The notes beneath the pieces are model-generated. The model was not told the origin of the DNA, did no database searches, and was given only the letters and a program-made list of their open reading frames with translations. A stretch of 64,000 nucleotides of DNA. Origin: Rubrivivax sp. A210. GTDB lineage: Bacteria > Pseudomonadota > Gammaproteobacteria > Burkholderiales > Burkholderiaceae_C. Shown here in pieces: positions 1-8,056 of the stretch. The stretch lies in the NCBI RefSeq assembly GCF_904426505.1, contig NZ_CAJGBN010000012.1, positions 558,001 to 622,000 on the forward strand. Direction: 5' to 3'. Position 1 is the first letter of the stretch; every line of letters starts with the position of its first letter. Made by a program: the position numbers and the translations under genes.

Positions 1-540
1 GTGACCCTGGTGACCCTTCTGTGCCGCCTCGCCGCCAGGGCCCGCCTCCGGCGCCGCGCCGCGCGTCAGCAGCCAGACGCTGGCCAGGTTGACCACCAGC
101 CCCAGCACCGCCACGCCCAGCGCGTCGCGGTAGGCCACCGGGTGCGGCGCGCGCAGCGTGGCGATGCCCTCCCAGGCCAGCCACAGCGCCACCGCCAGCA
201 GCACCAGGCCGCTGGTGTAGGCGGCCAGCACCTCGATCTTCCAGCCGCCGAAGGCATAGCCGGCCCTGGCGCCGGCACCGGCACGGCGGCCGGCGGCGCG
301 CTGCGACAGCCGGTAGGCCAGCACCGCGCCGCCCAGGGCCAGCGCGTGGGTGCCCATGTGCCAGCCGTCGGCGGTGAGGGCCAACGAGCCGGTCCACCAG
401 CCCACCACCAGTTCCAGCAGCATGGTCAGCAGCGTCAGCGCGGTGACGGCGGCCAGCGCGCGCTCGCGCCGGCTCTGGCCCTCGTCGCCGAAGCTGTGGC
501 TGTGGGCCAGGGCCTGCAGATCGTGGTGGTGGGAATCCAT
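1..540 (-). CDS. dmeF: DmeF-like cation diffusion facilitator (3' end cut by window edge)
   Basis: Inner-membrane divalent metal (Co/Ni/Zn) proton antiporter of the CDF family. The first 180 residues are visible and the rest runs off the left edge. The N-terminus is His-rich (MDSHHHD). Four hydrophobic segments lie at about residues 29-50, 62-80, 104-128 and 138-160. The LTADGWHMGTH stretch (55-65) carries the Asp/His metal-site pattern typical of the DmeF branch, and FGGWKIEVLA (97-106) is also typical. A His-containing cytoplasmic loop begins near residue 176. The downstream-strand neighbour is a CusF-like metal protein transcribed in the same direction 11 bp upstream, so the two probably form a metal-resistance unit. 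Family assignment is firm; the metal is inferred. Confidence 0.8.
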   Translation of the reverse strand, partial: MDSHHHDLQALAHSHSFGDEGQSRRERALAAVTALTLLTMLLELVVGWWTGSLALTADGWHMGTHALALGGAVLAYRLSQRAAGRRAGAGARAGYAFGGWKIEVLAAYTSGLVLLAVALWLAWEGIATLRAPHPVAYRDALGVAVLGLVVNLASVWLLTRGAAPEAGPGGEAAQKGHQGH

Positions 541-551
541 CGCAGGACTTG

Positions 552-866
552 TCACGGCGCCTTGACCAGGGCCGTGACGACGTGGCGGCCCTCCAGGCGC
601 TCGGCCGTGAAGCGCACGCGGTCGCCGGCGGCCAGGCCTTCGAGCAGGCTGGGGCTGGCCACCTGGTAGGCCATGGTCATGGGCGGCATGTCCAGGTGTT
701 TGATCTCGCCGTGCTTGAGCGTCACGCGGCCGGCCGCGCGGTCGACGCGCACCACCTCGCCGCGCGTGCTGGCCGCCTGGGCCTGGGCCTCGAACGCCGC
801 CAATGCCGGTAGCGCCAAAGCCAGTGCGCATATCGCCGTGCGCAGGAAGCTGCCTCTGTGCATCAC
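552..866 (-). CDS. CusF-like periplasmic copper-binding protein
   Basis: A 104-residue exported protein with a signal peptide (hydrophobic core about residues 8-24, cleavage after AQA or QAQA near 30). It has the CusF/CopC-accessory OB-like domain: the GEVVRVD strand, then His52 and the MPPMTM segment (60-65). E. coli CusF binds Cu(I)/Ag(I) with one His, two Met and a capping Trp. Here the His and both MTM methionines are present, but the Trp position is Met60. Such proteins hand copper to RND or other efflux systems. It lies just upstream of the CDF exporter, so a shared metal-resistance role is likely. Confidence 0.8.
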   Translation of the reverse strand: MMHRGSFLRTAICALALALPALAAFEAQAQAASTRGEVVRVDRAAGRVTLKHGEIKHLDMPPMTMAYQVASPSLLEGLAAGDRVRFTAERLEGRHVVTALVKAP

Positions 867-957
867 CCACCTCCGCGCCCGCGGGCGCCTTGTCGACCCC
901 CCAGTTTGCCGCAGACCGGCAGCGAAGGCCGTCCCGGGCCGGTGTCGACCGCCTTCC

Positions 958-963
958 TACAAT
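958..963 (+). promoter_or_regulatory. Probable argB -10 box
   Basis: TACAAT, five of six matches to the sigma-70 -10 consensus, 31 nt before the argB start chosen here. No convincing -35 element is visible at 16-18 bp. It is the only AT-rich hexamer in the 128-bp gap between the divergent cusF-like gene and argB. Confidence 0.4.
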
Positions 964-994
964 GCCTCACCCCATCAAAACCAGCCCACCCACC

Positions 995-1894
995 ATGAGC
1001 GACGAGCACAGCCTGGCCCACATCACGCCGCGCGACCAGGCCGAGATCCTGGCCCAGGCCCTGCCGTACATCCGCAGCTACCACGGCAAGACCCTGGTCA
1101 TCAAGTACGGCGGCAACGCCATGACCGACCCGGCGCTGCAGCAGGACTTTGCCGAGGACGTGGTGCTGCTCAAGCTGGTGGGCATGAACCCCATCGTCGT
1201 ACACGGCGGCGGGCCGCAGATCGACGACGCGCTGGCCAAGATCGGCAAGAAGGGCACCTTCATCCAGGGCATGCGCGTCACCGACGAGGAGACGATGGAA
1301 GTCGTCGAGTGGGTGCTGGGCGGCGAGGTGCAGCAGGACATCGTCGGCCTCATCAATGCCGCCGGCGGCAAGGCCGTGGGCCTGACCGGCCGCGACGGCG
1401 GCATGATCCGGGCGCGCAAGATGAAGATGGCCGACCGGGACGACCCGAGCAAGGAACACGACATCGGCCAGGTCGGCGAGATCACCGCCATCGACCCCAG
1501 CGTCGTGAAGGCGCTGCAGGACGACCAGTTCATCCCCGTCATCAGCCCGATAGGCTTCGGCGAGAAGAACGAAAGCTACAACATCAACGCCGACCTCGTG
1601 GCCAGCAAGCTGGCCACCGTGCTGAAGGCCGAGAAGCTGGTGATGCTGACCAACATCAAGGGCGTGCTCAACAAGGCCGGCGAGCTGATCACACGGTTGA
1701 CGCCGCGCGAGATCGACGAACTGGTGGCCGACGGCACCATCAGCGGCGGCATGCTGCCCAAGCTGGCCGGCGCCATCGACGCGGCCAAGAGCGGCGTCAA
1801 CGCCGTCCATGTGGTGGACGGGCGCGTGCCGCACGCGATGCTGCTGGAAATCCTCACCGACCAGGCCTACGGCACCATGATTCGCTCGCATTGA
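995..1894 (+). CDS. argB: Acetylglutamate kinase
   Basis: Phosphorylates N-acetyl-L-glutamate, the second step of arginine biosynthesis, in the cytoplasm. The 299-residue length is normal. Amino-acid kinase motifs are present: KYGGNAM (37-43) for phosphate binding, HGGGPQI (70-76) for substrate, and the GLTGRDGG and NINAD regions further on. I chose the ATG that gives [20 protein letters not shown], which matches Burkholderiales ArgB N-termini. An in-frame ATG 33 nt upstream (position 962) is possible but overlaps the -10 box. The protein has the long N-terminal helix of arginine-sensitive hexameric enzymes, so feedback inhibition is likely. A HAD phosphatase gene follows after 11 bp, probably co-transcribed. 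Confidence 0.97.
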   Translation: MSDEHSLAHITPRDQAEILAQALPYIRSYHGKTLVIKYGGNAMTDPALQQDFAEDVVLLKLVGMNPIVVHGGGPQIDDALAKIGKKGTFIQGMRVTDEETMEVVEWVLGGEVQQDIVGLINAAGGKAVGLTGRDGGMIRARKMKMADRDDPSKEHDIGQVGEITAIDPSVVKALQDDQFIPVISPIGFGEKNESYNINADLVASKLATVLKAEKLVMLTNIKGVLNKAGELITRLTPREIDELVADGTISGGMLPKLAGAIDAAKSGVNAVHVVDGRVPHAMLLEILTDQAYGTMIRSH

Positions 1895-1905
1895 GCATTC
1901 CTTCC

Positions 1906-2571
1906 ATGCTGCCCACGCGAGTCTGGCTGTTCGATCTCGACGACACGCTGCACGACGCGAGCACGGCCGCCTATGCCGGCATCAACGAGGGCATGAACAG
2001 CTTCATGCAGCGCGAGCTCGGCCTGTCGCGGGCCGAGGCCAGCGCGCTGCGCGCGAAATACTGGCAGCGCTACGGCGCCACGCTGCTGGGCCTGGTGCGC
2101 CACCACGGTGTGGACGCGGCCCATTTCCTGCACCACGCCCACCTGCTGCCGGGGCTGGAAGAGCGCGTGTACGGCCATCGCCACGACCTCGCCGCGCTGG
2201 CCGCCCTGCCCGGCCGCCGCGTGCTGCTGACCAACGCGCCGGCCGCCTACACGGCGCGTGTGCTGGGCGTGCTGGGCATCGCCCACCTGTTCGAGCGCAT
2301 CCTGTCCATCGAAGACCTGCGCATGTTCGGCCACTGGCGCCCCAAGCCCGACGCGCGCATGCTGCGCGCGCTGGCGGTGGGCCTGGGCGTGGCGCCGTCG
2401 CGCTGTACCCTGGTCGAGGACACGCTGGTACACCAGAAGGCGGCGCGCAGCATCGGCATGCAGACGGTGTGGATGCAGCGCTGGCTGCGCGCCGGCGGCA
2501 GGGCGCGCCGGCTGGCGCGGCGGCCGGCCTACGTCGACCAGCGCATCACGCGGCTGCGCCAGCTGCGCTGA
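1906..2571 (+). CDS. HAD-superfamily hydrolase, pyrimidine 5'-nucleotidase type
   Basis: A 221-residue cytoplasmic phosphatase. The N-terminal DLDDTLHDAS (10-19) is HAD motif I, with Asp10 as nucleophile and Asp12 as general acid/base. LLTNAP is motif II, the Lys of RPKPDARML is motif III, and LVEDTLVHQKAA is motif IV. The helical cap and the phrasing of these motifs match the SDT1/pyrimidine 5'-nucleotidase subfamily found beside argB and slmA in many Burkholderiales. The substrate is inferred from the family, probably UMP/CMP or damaged nucleotides. The C-terminus is basic (RARRLARR). It follows argB by 11 bp and precedes slmA by about 120 bp. Confidence 0.85.
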   Translation: MLPTRVWLFDLDDTLHDASTAAYAGINEGMNSFMQRELGLSRAEASALRAKYWQRYGATLLGLVRHHGVDAAHFLHHAHLLPGLEERVYGHRHDLAALAALPGRRVLLTNAPAAYTARVLGVLGIAHLFERILSIEDLRMFGHWRPKPDARMLRALAVGLGVAPSRCTLVEDTLVHQKAARSIGMQTVWMQRWLRAGGRARRLARRPAYVDQRITRLRQLR

Positions 2572-2692
2572 CGCCCTCATCCGCAGGGAGGACAGGCCGG
2601 GTCGGGCGGCGCCGGGGTCGGTGTTTTCCTGCGGGCAAGCCCCTACAGGCCGTGTGCCAGAATGCCCCGGCCGTCCCTCCCCCCGCCCGCCC

Positions 2693-3325
2693 ATGTCTGC
2701 CCTGCCCGACGATTTGCCCCCGGCAGACGCAGCCGAGCCACCGCGCAAGCGGCCGCGCCCGGGCGAGCGCCGCGTGCAGATCCTGCAGACCCTGGCCGGC
2801 ATGCTGCAGGAGCCGGGCGCCGAGCGCATCACCACCGCCGCGCTGGCGGCGCGGCTGGCGGTCAGCGAGGCCGCGCTCTACCGCCATTTCGCCAGCAAGG
2901 CGCAGATGTTCGAGGGCCTGATCGACTTCATCGAGACCAGCGTCTTCACCCTCGTCAACCAGATCGCCGAGCGCGAGCCCGACGGCTCGGTTCAAGCCCG
3001 CCGCATCGCCACCGTGCTGCTGCAGTTCGGCGAGAAGAACCCCGGCATGGCGCGGGTGATGGTGGGCGACGCCCTGGTCTTCGAGCACGAGCGCCTGGGC
3101 GCGCGCATGAACCAGTTCTTCGACCGCGTCGAATCGCAGCTGCGCGCCGGCCTGCGCGCCGCCGCCGAGGCCGCCGGCTCGACCACGCCCACGGCCGATG
3201 CCCAGGCCCTGGCTTCGGCGCTGACGGCGCTGCTGATAGGCCGCTTGCAGCGCTATGCGCGCTCGCAGTTCAAGCGCCTGCCCACCGAGCACCTCGAGCC
3301 GGCACTGCAACGCCTCTGCAGCTGA
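2693..3325 (+). CDS. slmA: Nucleoid occlusion factor SlmA (TetR family)
   Basis: A 210-residue TetR-type DNA-binding protein. SlmA bound to chromosomal SBS sites blocks FtsZ ring assembly over unsegregated DNA. Residues 1-25 are Pro/Arg-rich, and the HTH spans about 25-75: ILQTLAGML, ITTAALAARLAVSEAALYRHF, with the YRHFASKAQMFEGLIDF stretch typical of SlmA. The C-terminal ligand/dimer domain ends with FKRLPTEHLE, also a family signature. The neighbours argB and HAD are the usual ones in this order. No other start is plausible; the ATG at 2693 gives the family's usual length. Confidence 0.93.
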   Translation: MSALPDDLPPADAAEPPRKRPRPGERRVQILQTLAGMLQEPGAERITTAALAARLAVSEAALYRHFASKAQMFEGLIDFIETSVFTLVNQIAEREPDGSVQARRIATVLLQFGEKNPGMARVMVGDALVFEHERLGARMNQFFDRVESQLRAGLRAAAEAAGSTTPTADAQALASALTALLIGRLQRYARSQFKRLPTEHLEPALQRLCS

Positions 3326-3356
3326 GCCGTGGCGTAGTCGGCGCCCCGCGCGCCCC

Positions 3357-3362
3357 TAAACT
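3357..3362 (+). promoter_or_regulatory. -10 box for the DUF815 gene, leaderless arrangement
   Basis: TAAACT ends 8 nt before the ATG at 3371. A start seven bases after the hexamer would give a 5' leader of only about 2 nt. No Shine-Dalgarno sequence precedes the ATG. The same geometry recurs at several other genes in this window. Confidence 0.45.
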
Positions 3363-3370
3363 CCGCCGCC

Positions 3371-4252
3371 ATGAATGCCGCCTTCGAACACCTGCTGGTG
3401 CGCGCCGAGTCGCTGCTGGCCCGCCTGGAAACCATCCTGCCGCACGCAGCCACGGCGCCCGACTGGGCCGCCTCGGTCGCCTTCCGCTACCGCCGCCGCG
3501 GTGGCGTCAGCAGTGCCGGCGTGCTTGAGCCGGTGCGCCATGTCGCCGGCATCCGCCTGGCCGACCTCAAGGAGGTCGACCCGCAGAAGGAGCGCCTGCT
3601 GCGCAACACCGAGCAGTTCGTGGCCGGCCGCGGCGCCAACAATGTGTTGCTCACCGGCGCCCGCGGCACTGGCAAGAGTTCGCTGGTCAAGGCCTGCCTG
3701 AACGAGTTCGCGCCGCGCGGGCTGCGGTTGATCGAGGTCGACAAGGCCGATCTGGTGGACCTGCCCGACCTGGTCGATCTGGTGGCGGCGCGGCCCGAGC
3801 GCTACATCGTCTTCTGCGACGACCTCAGCTTCGACGAGGGCGAGCCCGGCTACAAGGCGCTCAAGAGCGTGCTCGACGGCTCGGTGGCCCAGCACAGCGA
3901 CAACCTGCTGATCTACGCCACCAGCAACCGCCGCCACCTGCTGCCCGAGTACATGAAGGAAAACCTCAGCTACCAGCACACCGAGGACGGCGAGGTCCAC
4001 CCCGGCGAGGGCGTGGAAGAGAAGATCTCGCTGTCCGAGCGCTTCGGCCTGTGGATCAGCTTCTACCCCTTCACCCAGGCCGAGTACCTGGCCATCACGG
4101 CGCAGTGGCTGCGCGCCTTCGGCGTCGCTGAAGGGGCAATAGCCGCAGCGCGCCAGGAGGCCCTGGTGTGGGCACTCGAGCGCGGCTCGCGCTCGGGCCG
4201 CGTGGCCCAGCAGTTCGCACGCGACTACGCGGGGCGGCATGCAGCAGTCTGA
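3371..4252 (+). CDS. DUF815 AAA+ ATPase
   Basis: A 293-residue P-loop ATPase of the DUF815 family, conserved but of unknown cellular role. Visible features are Walker A GARGTGKSS (96-104), Walker B YIVFCDDLSF (145-154) and a sensor-1 region LLIYATSNRRHLLPEYM. The C-terminal helical lid contains RFGLWISFYPF. Residues 1-45 form a helical N-terminal extension. DUF815 genes sit next to slmA and mutT in many Burkholderiales. The last 14 nt overlap the start of the Nudix gene, so the two are translationally coupled, which suggests a nucleotide-pool or DNA-quality role. That role is inference; no substrate or partner is known. Confidence 0.9.
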   Translation: MNAAFEHLLVRAESLLARLETILPHAATAPDWAASVAFRYRRRGGVSSAGVLEPVRHVAGIRLADLKEVDPQKERLLRNTEQFVAGRGANNVLLTGARGTGKSSLVKACLNEFAPRGLRLIEVDKADLVDLPDLVDLVAARPERYIVFCDDLSFDEGEPGYKALKSVLDGSVAQHSDNLLIYATSNRRHLLPEYMKENLSYQHTEDGEVHPGEGVEEKISLSERFGLWISFYPFTQAEYLAITAQWLRAFGVAEGAIAAARQEALVWALERGSRSGRVAQQFARDYAGRHAAV

Positions 4253-4670
4253 GCGCACGCCGGTCGACGTGGCGGTGGGCGTGCTGATTGCGCCCGACGG
4301 CCGCTTCCTGCTCACCAGCCGGCCGGCCGGCAAGGTCTATGCGGGGCACTGGGAGTTTCCGGGTGGCAAGGTCGAGCCCGGCGAAAGCATCGAGCAGGCG
4401 CTGCGGCGCGAGCTGCACGAGGAACTCGGCATCACGATTGGCGCGGCCGAGCCCTGGCGCATCGAGCTGATGGACTACCCGCACGCCCGCGTGCGCCTGC
4501 ACTTCTGCCGCGTCCACGCCTGGCGCGGCGAATTCGAGATGCGCGAGCAGCAGGCCATGGCCTGGCAGACCTTGCCGGTGCAGGTGGCGCCCGTGCTGCC
4601 CGGCACGGTGCCGGTGCTGGCCTGGTTTGCGGCCGAGCGCGGCCACGTCGGCCCGACTCACCGGGGCTGA
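4239..4670 (+). CDS. mutT: Nudix hydrolase, MutT (8-oxo-dGTP diphosphatase) type
   Basis: A 143-residue cytoplasmic enzyme that probably removes oxidised dGTP from the nucleotide pool. The complete Nudix box (GX5EX7REUXEEXGU) spans residues 42-64, with the REL..EEL metal-binding glutamates intact. The preceding GHWEFPGGK is the classical MutT phrase. The C-terminal strand AWQTLPVQVAPVLPGTVPVL resembles the MutT end. It overlaps the upstream DUF815 gene by 14 nt. In other Burkholderiales a mutT of this kind lies near coaE and pilD; these are absent here. A related dihydroneopterin- or CTP-specific Nudix enzyme cannot be ruled out from sequence alone. Confidence 0.85.
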   Translation: MQQSERTPVDVAVGVLIAPDGRFLLTSRPAGKVYAGHWEFPGGKVEPGESIEQALRRELHEELGITIGAAEPWRIELMDYPHARVRLHFCRVHAWRGEFEMREQQAMAWQTLPVQVAPVLPGTVPVLAWFAAERGHVGPTHRG

Positions 4671-4777
4671 CGCTACGGGCGCCCCCTGTGCAGGTGATTG
4701 CAGACGCCGACCACGCACCGCTAGAGTGCCGAACGTGCCGGGCCGCTGCCGGGCCCGTGCCAACCCCTGGAGCCCGC

Positions 4778-5545
4778 ATGCGCCGTGTGCTGATGCTGTC
4801 CCTGGTCGCCGCCAGCCCGCTGGCGCAGGCCCTCGAAATCACCTGGGTGCCGATCCAGCACAAGCTGGAGCTGATCGGCACCTGCGCCGCCGCCGCCAGC
4901 AATGGCGCCGGGCAGTGCGTCTTCCCGTTCAACAGCCTGGGCTCTGCGGCCAGTTTCGACGATTCCCTGCTGCCCGCGCCGGTGGTGGATCGCAACGACG
5001 CGAACGACGAGATTGCGGTGGCCTTCGGCTCGGCATCGCAGGCCACCTTTCTGCTCGCGCTGGGCGCCGATTCCAATGGCAATGTGACCACCGGCAATTC
5101 AATCTTTCGCGCCGGGGATTCACGGGCCATCGCACTGACGGAAACGAAGTCGCGCTTCTTCGCCTCCGAGGACTTCTACTTCCGCATCGACGCCCGTGTC
5201 GGCTGCGCCCTGGCCACGGCATCGAGCGATTGCGAGTCCTTCGTCACCATCCTGGAAGACCTGGTGCCGGTGTTCGCATTGCGCAGCACGCAGGGCAGCC
5301 TCGGTGACTCGATGGCCGGCCAGTTGCAGGCCAACCATGTGTACACCCTGTGGGCCAGCAGCCGGGCCGCCGCGGTCCAGAGCACGCCGGGCCTGAACTC
5401 TGCAAGTGGCGACTACAGCCTGCAGCTGCAGTTCGCCACCGGGCCCATCACCACGCCGGTGGTGCCCGAGCCCGCCACCTGGGCGCTGGGGCTGGCGGGC
5501 CTGGGCGTCGTCGCCGCGGCGCTGCGCCGGCGCCGCCGGTTCTGA
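4778..5545 (+). CDS. PEP-CTERM sorted exported protein of unknown function
   Basis: A 255-residue secreted protein. The N-terminal signal peptide is [20 protein letters not shown], with cleavage near residue 18. The C-terminus is a textbook PEP-CTERM signal: VPEP at 229-232, a hydrophobic helix ([16 protein letters not shown]) and the terminal basic cluster RRRRRF. Such proteins are processed by exosortase EpsH/XrtA and usually go to the extracellular matrix or outer surface. The body shows no domain I recognise; it has four or more Cys (CAAA, QCVF, GCAL, DCES) that could form disulfides. A TGGAGC-like ribosome site precedes the ATG. No exosortase or EPS cluster is in the window. Confidence 0.88.
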   Translation: MRRVLMLSLVAASPLAQALEITWVPIQHKLELIGTCAAAASNGAGQCVFPFNSLGSAASFDDSLLPAPVVDRNDANDEIAVAFGSASQATFLLALGADSNGNVTTGNSIFRAGDSRAIALTETKSRFFASEDFYFRIDARVGCALATASSDCESFVTILEDLVPVFALRSTQGSLGDSMAGQLQANHVYTLWASSRAAAVQSTPGLNSASGDYSLQLQFATGPITTPVVPEPATWALGLAGLGVVAAALRRRRRF

Positions 5546-5573
5546 GACGACGGGGCGCGGCGGCGGCAAGCAC

Positions 5574-5579
5574 TAGACT
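5574..5579 (+). promoter_or_regulatory. -10 box for hisI, leaderless arrangement
   Basis: TAGACT ends 7 nt before the hisI ATG, so the expected transcript start lies 1 nt before the start codon. There is no Shine-Dalgarno motif. This promoter would let hisI-hisE be expressed independently of the PEP-CTERM gene 41 bp upstream. Confidence 0.45.
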
Positions 5580-5586
5580 TGCCGCC

Positions 5587-5988
5587 ATGAACTGGCTGCA
5601 AGACATCAAGTGGGACCGCGACGGCCTGGTGCCGGTGATCGCGCAGGAAGCGGCCACCGGCGACGTGCTGATGTTCGCCTGGATGAACGCCGAGGCCCTG
5701 GCCGAGACCGCCGCCAGCGGCCGCGCCGTCTACTGGAGCCGCTCGCGCCAGCGCCTGTGGCGCAAGGGCGAGGAATCGGGCCACGTTCAACAAGTGCATG
5801 AGTTGCGCCTGGACTGCGACAACGACGTCGTGCTACTCAAGGTCACGCAACTGGGCCACGAGCCCGCGTCACCCTCGATTGCCTGCCACACCGGCCGCCA
5901 CAGCTGCTTCTACCAGCGCCTGCAAGACGGCGCCTGGCAGGCGGTCGAGCCGGTGCTGAAAGACCCGCACCGCATCTACACAAAATAA
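5587..5988 (+). CDS. hisI: Phosphoribosyl-AMP cyclohydrolase
   Basis: Opens the adenine ring of PR-AMP, the third step of histidine biosynthesis. At 133 residues it has the normal length of the monofunctional beta-proteobacterial enzyme. Metal and zinc ligands are visible: the DCDND run (76-80) binds Mg, and CHTGRHSC (100-107) supplies Zn-binding cysteines. [19 protein letters not shown] (48-66) is the signature segment. hisE follows after 5 bp. Unusually, hisF/hisA/hisH do not precede it; a PEP-CTERM gene does, so the his operon is broken here. Confidence 0.97.
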   Translation: MNWLQDIKWDRDGLVPVIAQEAATGDVLMFAWMNAEALAETAASGRAVYWSRSRQRLWRKGEESGHVQQVHELRLDCDNDVVLLKVTQLGHEPASPSIACHTGRHSCFYQRLQDGAWQAVEPVLKDPHRIYTK

Positions 5989-5993
5989 GCCGC

Positions 5994-6359
5994 ATGAGCA
6001 ACGACACCCTGGCCCGCCTGGCCGCCGTCATCGAAAGCCGCAAGCCCGAGCACGGCGGCGACCCCGGCAAGAGCTATGTCGCGCGCCTGTTCGCCAAAGG
6101 CCACGACGCCATTCTCAAGAAAATCGGTGAAGAAGCCACCGAGGTCGTGATGGCGGCCAAGGACGGCGACCGTACACGCATCGTCGGCGAGGTCGCCGAC
6201 CTCTGGTTCCACAGCCTCATCGCCTTGGCCCACCACGGCCTGGCGCCGGCCGATGTGCTGGCCGAGCTGGAGCGGCGCGAAGGGCTCTCCGGGCTGGAGG
6301 AATTCGCGCTGCGCAAGGCCCAGCAGCGGGAAGCCGAGCGCGAAGGCGGGACGCCGTGA
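5994..6359 (+). CDS. hisE: Phosphoribosyl-ATP pyrophosphatase
   Basis: Hydrolyses PR-ATP to PR-AMP, the second step of histidine biosynthesis. A 121-residue all-alpha MazG-like enzyme. Acidic metal-binding motifs are present: [15 protein letters not shown] and [16 protein letters not shown]. It is separate from hisI (5-bp gap), as usual in Burkholderiales, whereas enterobacteria have a HisIE fusion. The TGA stop overlaps the GTG start of the next gene by 4 nt (GTGA), so translation is coupled. Confidence 0.97.
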   Translation: MSNDTLARLAAVIESRKPEHGGDPGKSYVARLFAKGHDAILKKIGEEATEVVMAAKDGDRTRIVGEVADLWFHSLIALAHHGLAPADVLAELERREGLSGLEEFALRKAQQREAEREGGTP

Positions 6360-6727
6360 GCCAGGTCATCGTGCCCGGCAGCGAGGCCGCGCGCCTGTCC
6401 GACCTGCGCCTGCTCACCCATGTGCTCTATGCCCTGCACGCGCTCTCGGCCTTCTCGGGCGGCACCTTCGCGGTGGTGGCCATCATCGTCAACTACGTCA
6501 AGCGCGGCAGCCTGCCCGACGACCACTACCGCAGCCACTACCGCTGGCAGGCGCGCAGCTTCTGGTTCACGCTGTTCTGGCTCGCGCTCACGTCGCCACT
6601 GTTCCTGGTCTTCATCATCCCCGGCGCCATCGCCTGGGGCCTGGTGTGGCTGTGGTACCTCTACCGCTTCATCCGCGGCTGGCTGGCCTTCCACGAAGGC
6701 CGCTCCATGCCGATGCCCAACCCCTGA
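6356..6727 (+). CDS. Small inner-membrane protein, DUF4870-like
   Basis: A 123-residue integral membrane protein with a GTG start inside the hisE stop (4-nt overlap). Three hydrophobic stretches are visible at about residues 22-48, 68-84 and 86-106, with a cytoplasmic-looking basic loop ([21 protein letters not shown]) between the first and second. The pattern [30 protein letters not shown] resembles DUF4870/TMEM proteins. It sits between hisE and hinT in most Burkholderiales, so the location is conserved even though no function is known. The HYRSHYRWQ His/Arg cluster is the most striking feature. Function not assigned. Confidence 0.85.
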   Translation: MSQVIVPGSEAARLSDLRLLTHVLYALHALSAFSGGTFAVVAIIVNYVKRGSLPDDHYRSHYRWQARSFWFTLFWLALTSPLFLVFIIPGAIAWGLVWLWYLYRFIRGWLAFHEGRSMPMPNP

Positions 6728-6740
6728 ACCTCGCACCGCC

Positions 6741-7088
6741 ATGAACGCAGACCCCACCTGCATCTTCTGCAAGATCGTCGCCGGCCAGATTCCCGCCAAG
6801 AAGGCCTACGAAGACGAGGAACTGCTCGCCTTCCACGACATTCACCCCTGGGCGCCGGTGCATGTGCTGGTGATTCCCAAGACCCACATCGCCACGCTGG
6901 CCGATGTCGGCCCCGAGCACGACGCCCTGCTCGGCCGCATGCTGGGCCTGGCGCCGAAGTTGATGCGCGAGTTGGGCGTGACGAACGGCTTCCGCACGCT
7001 CATCAACACCGGACCCGACGGCAAGCAGGAGGTCTACCACCTGCACATGCACGTCATGGGCGGGCCGCGGCCCTGGTCCAAGGGCTGA
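6741..7088 (+). CDS. hinT: HIT-family nucleotide phosphoramidase HinT
   Basis: A 115-residue histidine-triad hydrolase that cleaves purine nucleoside phosphoramidates such as lysyl-AMP. The triad HLHMH is at residues 100-104 in the typical QEVYHLHMHVMGGP context. Cys7 and Cys10 (CIFC) with His50 would be the zinc site of PKCI-type HIT proteins. TNGFRTLINTGPDG is the conserved strand before the triad. It starts 13 bp after the small membrane protein gene and is followed by a 148-bp gap and tatA, the usual order in this group. Confidence 0.95.
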   Translation: MNADPTCIFCKIVAGQIPAKKAYEDEELLAFHDIHPWAPVHVLVIPKTHIATLADVGPEHDALLGRMLGLAPKLMRELGVTNGFRTLINTGPDGKQEVYHLHMHVMGGPRPWSKG

Positions 7089-7200
7089 GCCAGGACACGG
7101 GACCGTCCCTGCGGACTGTCCTGCGCCGGGCGAAGGCCCCGGTCCTGTCGCGCACGCGCGGGCCGAGCCCGCACGCGCAGGGCTGACATCGTCGGCCCCG

Positions 7201-7230
7201 TAGAATTGCACGCATCAGAATTGCAGGAGA
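7201..7230 (+). promoter_or_regulatory. Probable tatA promoter -10 box and ribosome site
   Basis: TAGAAT at 7201-7206 is a good -10 box, followed by a clear AGGAGA ribosome site at 7225-7230, six bases before the tatA ATG. Between them GAATTGCA occurs twice (7203-7210, 7218-7225). No good -35 box is seen. This 148-bp gap separates hinT from tatA and suggests that tatABC has its own promoter in addition to readthrough. Confidence 0.5.
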
Positions 7231-7236
7231 TCGGTC

Positions 7237-7488
7237 ATGGGTGGATTCAGCATTTGGCATTGGCTGATCGTGTTGCTGGTGGTCATCGTCATCTTCGGCA
7301 CCAAGAAGCTGCGCAACATCGGCGCCGACCTGGGCGGTGCGGTCAAGGGCTTCAAGGAAGGCATGCGTGGCGCCGACGAGGTGGCCAACGAGGCCGCGGC
7401 GCAGCAGCCGCCGGCCCAGCAGGTGAGCACGGCCAAGCGCGCGGTCGACGCGAACACGGTCGACGTCGAGACCAAGGCCAAGAGTTGA
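7237..7488 (+). CDS. tatA: Sec-independent protein translocase TatA
   Basis: An 83-residue pore-forming subunit of the twin-arginine translocase. One N-terminal membrane helix (residues 5-22, [17 protein letters not shown]) is followed by the conserved [20 protein letters not shown] hinge and amphipathic helix, then a polar tail. The [14 protein letters not shown] phrase separates TatA from TatB. It has a strong AGGAGA ribosome site, in keeping with the high copy number of TatA. tatB and tatC follow in the same direction. Confidence 0.96.
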   Translation: MGGFSIWHWLIVLLVVIVIFGTKKLRNIGADLGGAVKGFKEGMRGADEVANEAAAQQPPAQQVSTAKRAVDANTVDVETKAKS

Positions 7489-7546
7489 CCGGCGTCTTCG
7501 CGACCCGCGCTCGCACCACGCGGCGGCCTGACCGCCTGCCCCTGAC

Positions 7547-8056
7547 ATGATCGACTTCGGCTTCGACAAGATTGCCCTCATCGGTGCCGTGGCCCTGGTC
7601 GTCATCGGGCCCGAGAAGCTGCCCAAGGTGGCGCGCACCATAGGCCATCTGTTCGGCAAGGCGCAGCGCTACGTGGCCGACGTGAAGGCCGAGGTCAACC
7701 GTTCCATCGAGCTCGACGAGCTCAAGAAGATGAAGACGCAGTTCGAGGATGCGGCGCGCAATGTCGAGAGCACGGTGAGGCAGGAGGTGCATTCGGCGCA
7801 GTCGGCCTTCGAGACCGAATGGAGCAGCGCCACCGCGGCCATCGAAGGCGGCAGCAGCAGCAGCGGCAGCAGCTATGAGCCGCTGGAAGCGCCGCCGCCG
7901 AGCTACCGCCATCCGGGCAAGAAATGGCGCCTCAAGCGCGGCGCCACGCCGCAGTGGTACAAGCAGCGCCAGGGCATACGCACCAAGGCGCAGTCGGGCG
8001 CGGCGCGTGTGGCGCGCTTCCGGCCTCCCGGCCTCAACACCAAGGGTCCGCGATGA
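7547..8056 (+). CDS. tatB: Sec-independent protein translocase TatB
   Basis: A 169-residue receptor subunit that forms a complex with TatC and binds twin-arginine signal peptides. The N-terminal helix [26 protein letters not shown] carries the TatB-diagnostic GPEKLP motif (about 21-26). It is followed by the amphipathic helix [27 protein letters not shown] and a long charged helix. The C-terminal third is Ser- and Pro-rich, then very basic ([11 protein letters not shown]), longer than E. coli in relative terms but usual for Burkholderiales. The TGA overlaps the tatC ATG (ATGA). Confidence 0.96.
   Translation: MIDFGFDKIALIGAVALVVIGPEKLPKVARTIGHLFGKAQRYVADVKAEVNRSIELDELKKMKTQFEDAARNVESTVRQEVHSAQSAFETEWSSATAAIEGGSSSSGSSYEPLEAPPPSYRHPGKKWRLKRGATPQWYKQRQGIRTKAQSGAARVARFRPPGLNTKGPR

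Noticed and set aside
1..669. A plus-strand open frame across the left edge
   Set aside because: Its product is Arg/Gln/His-rich without motifs. The minus strand encodes a clear CDF transporter and a CusF-like protein here.
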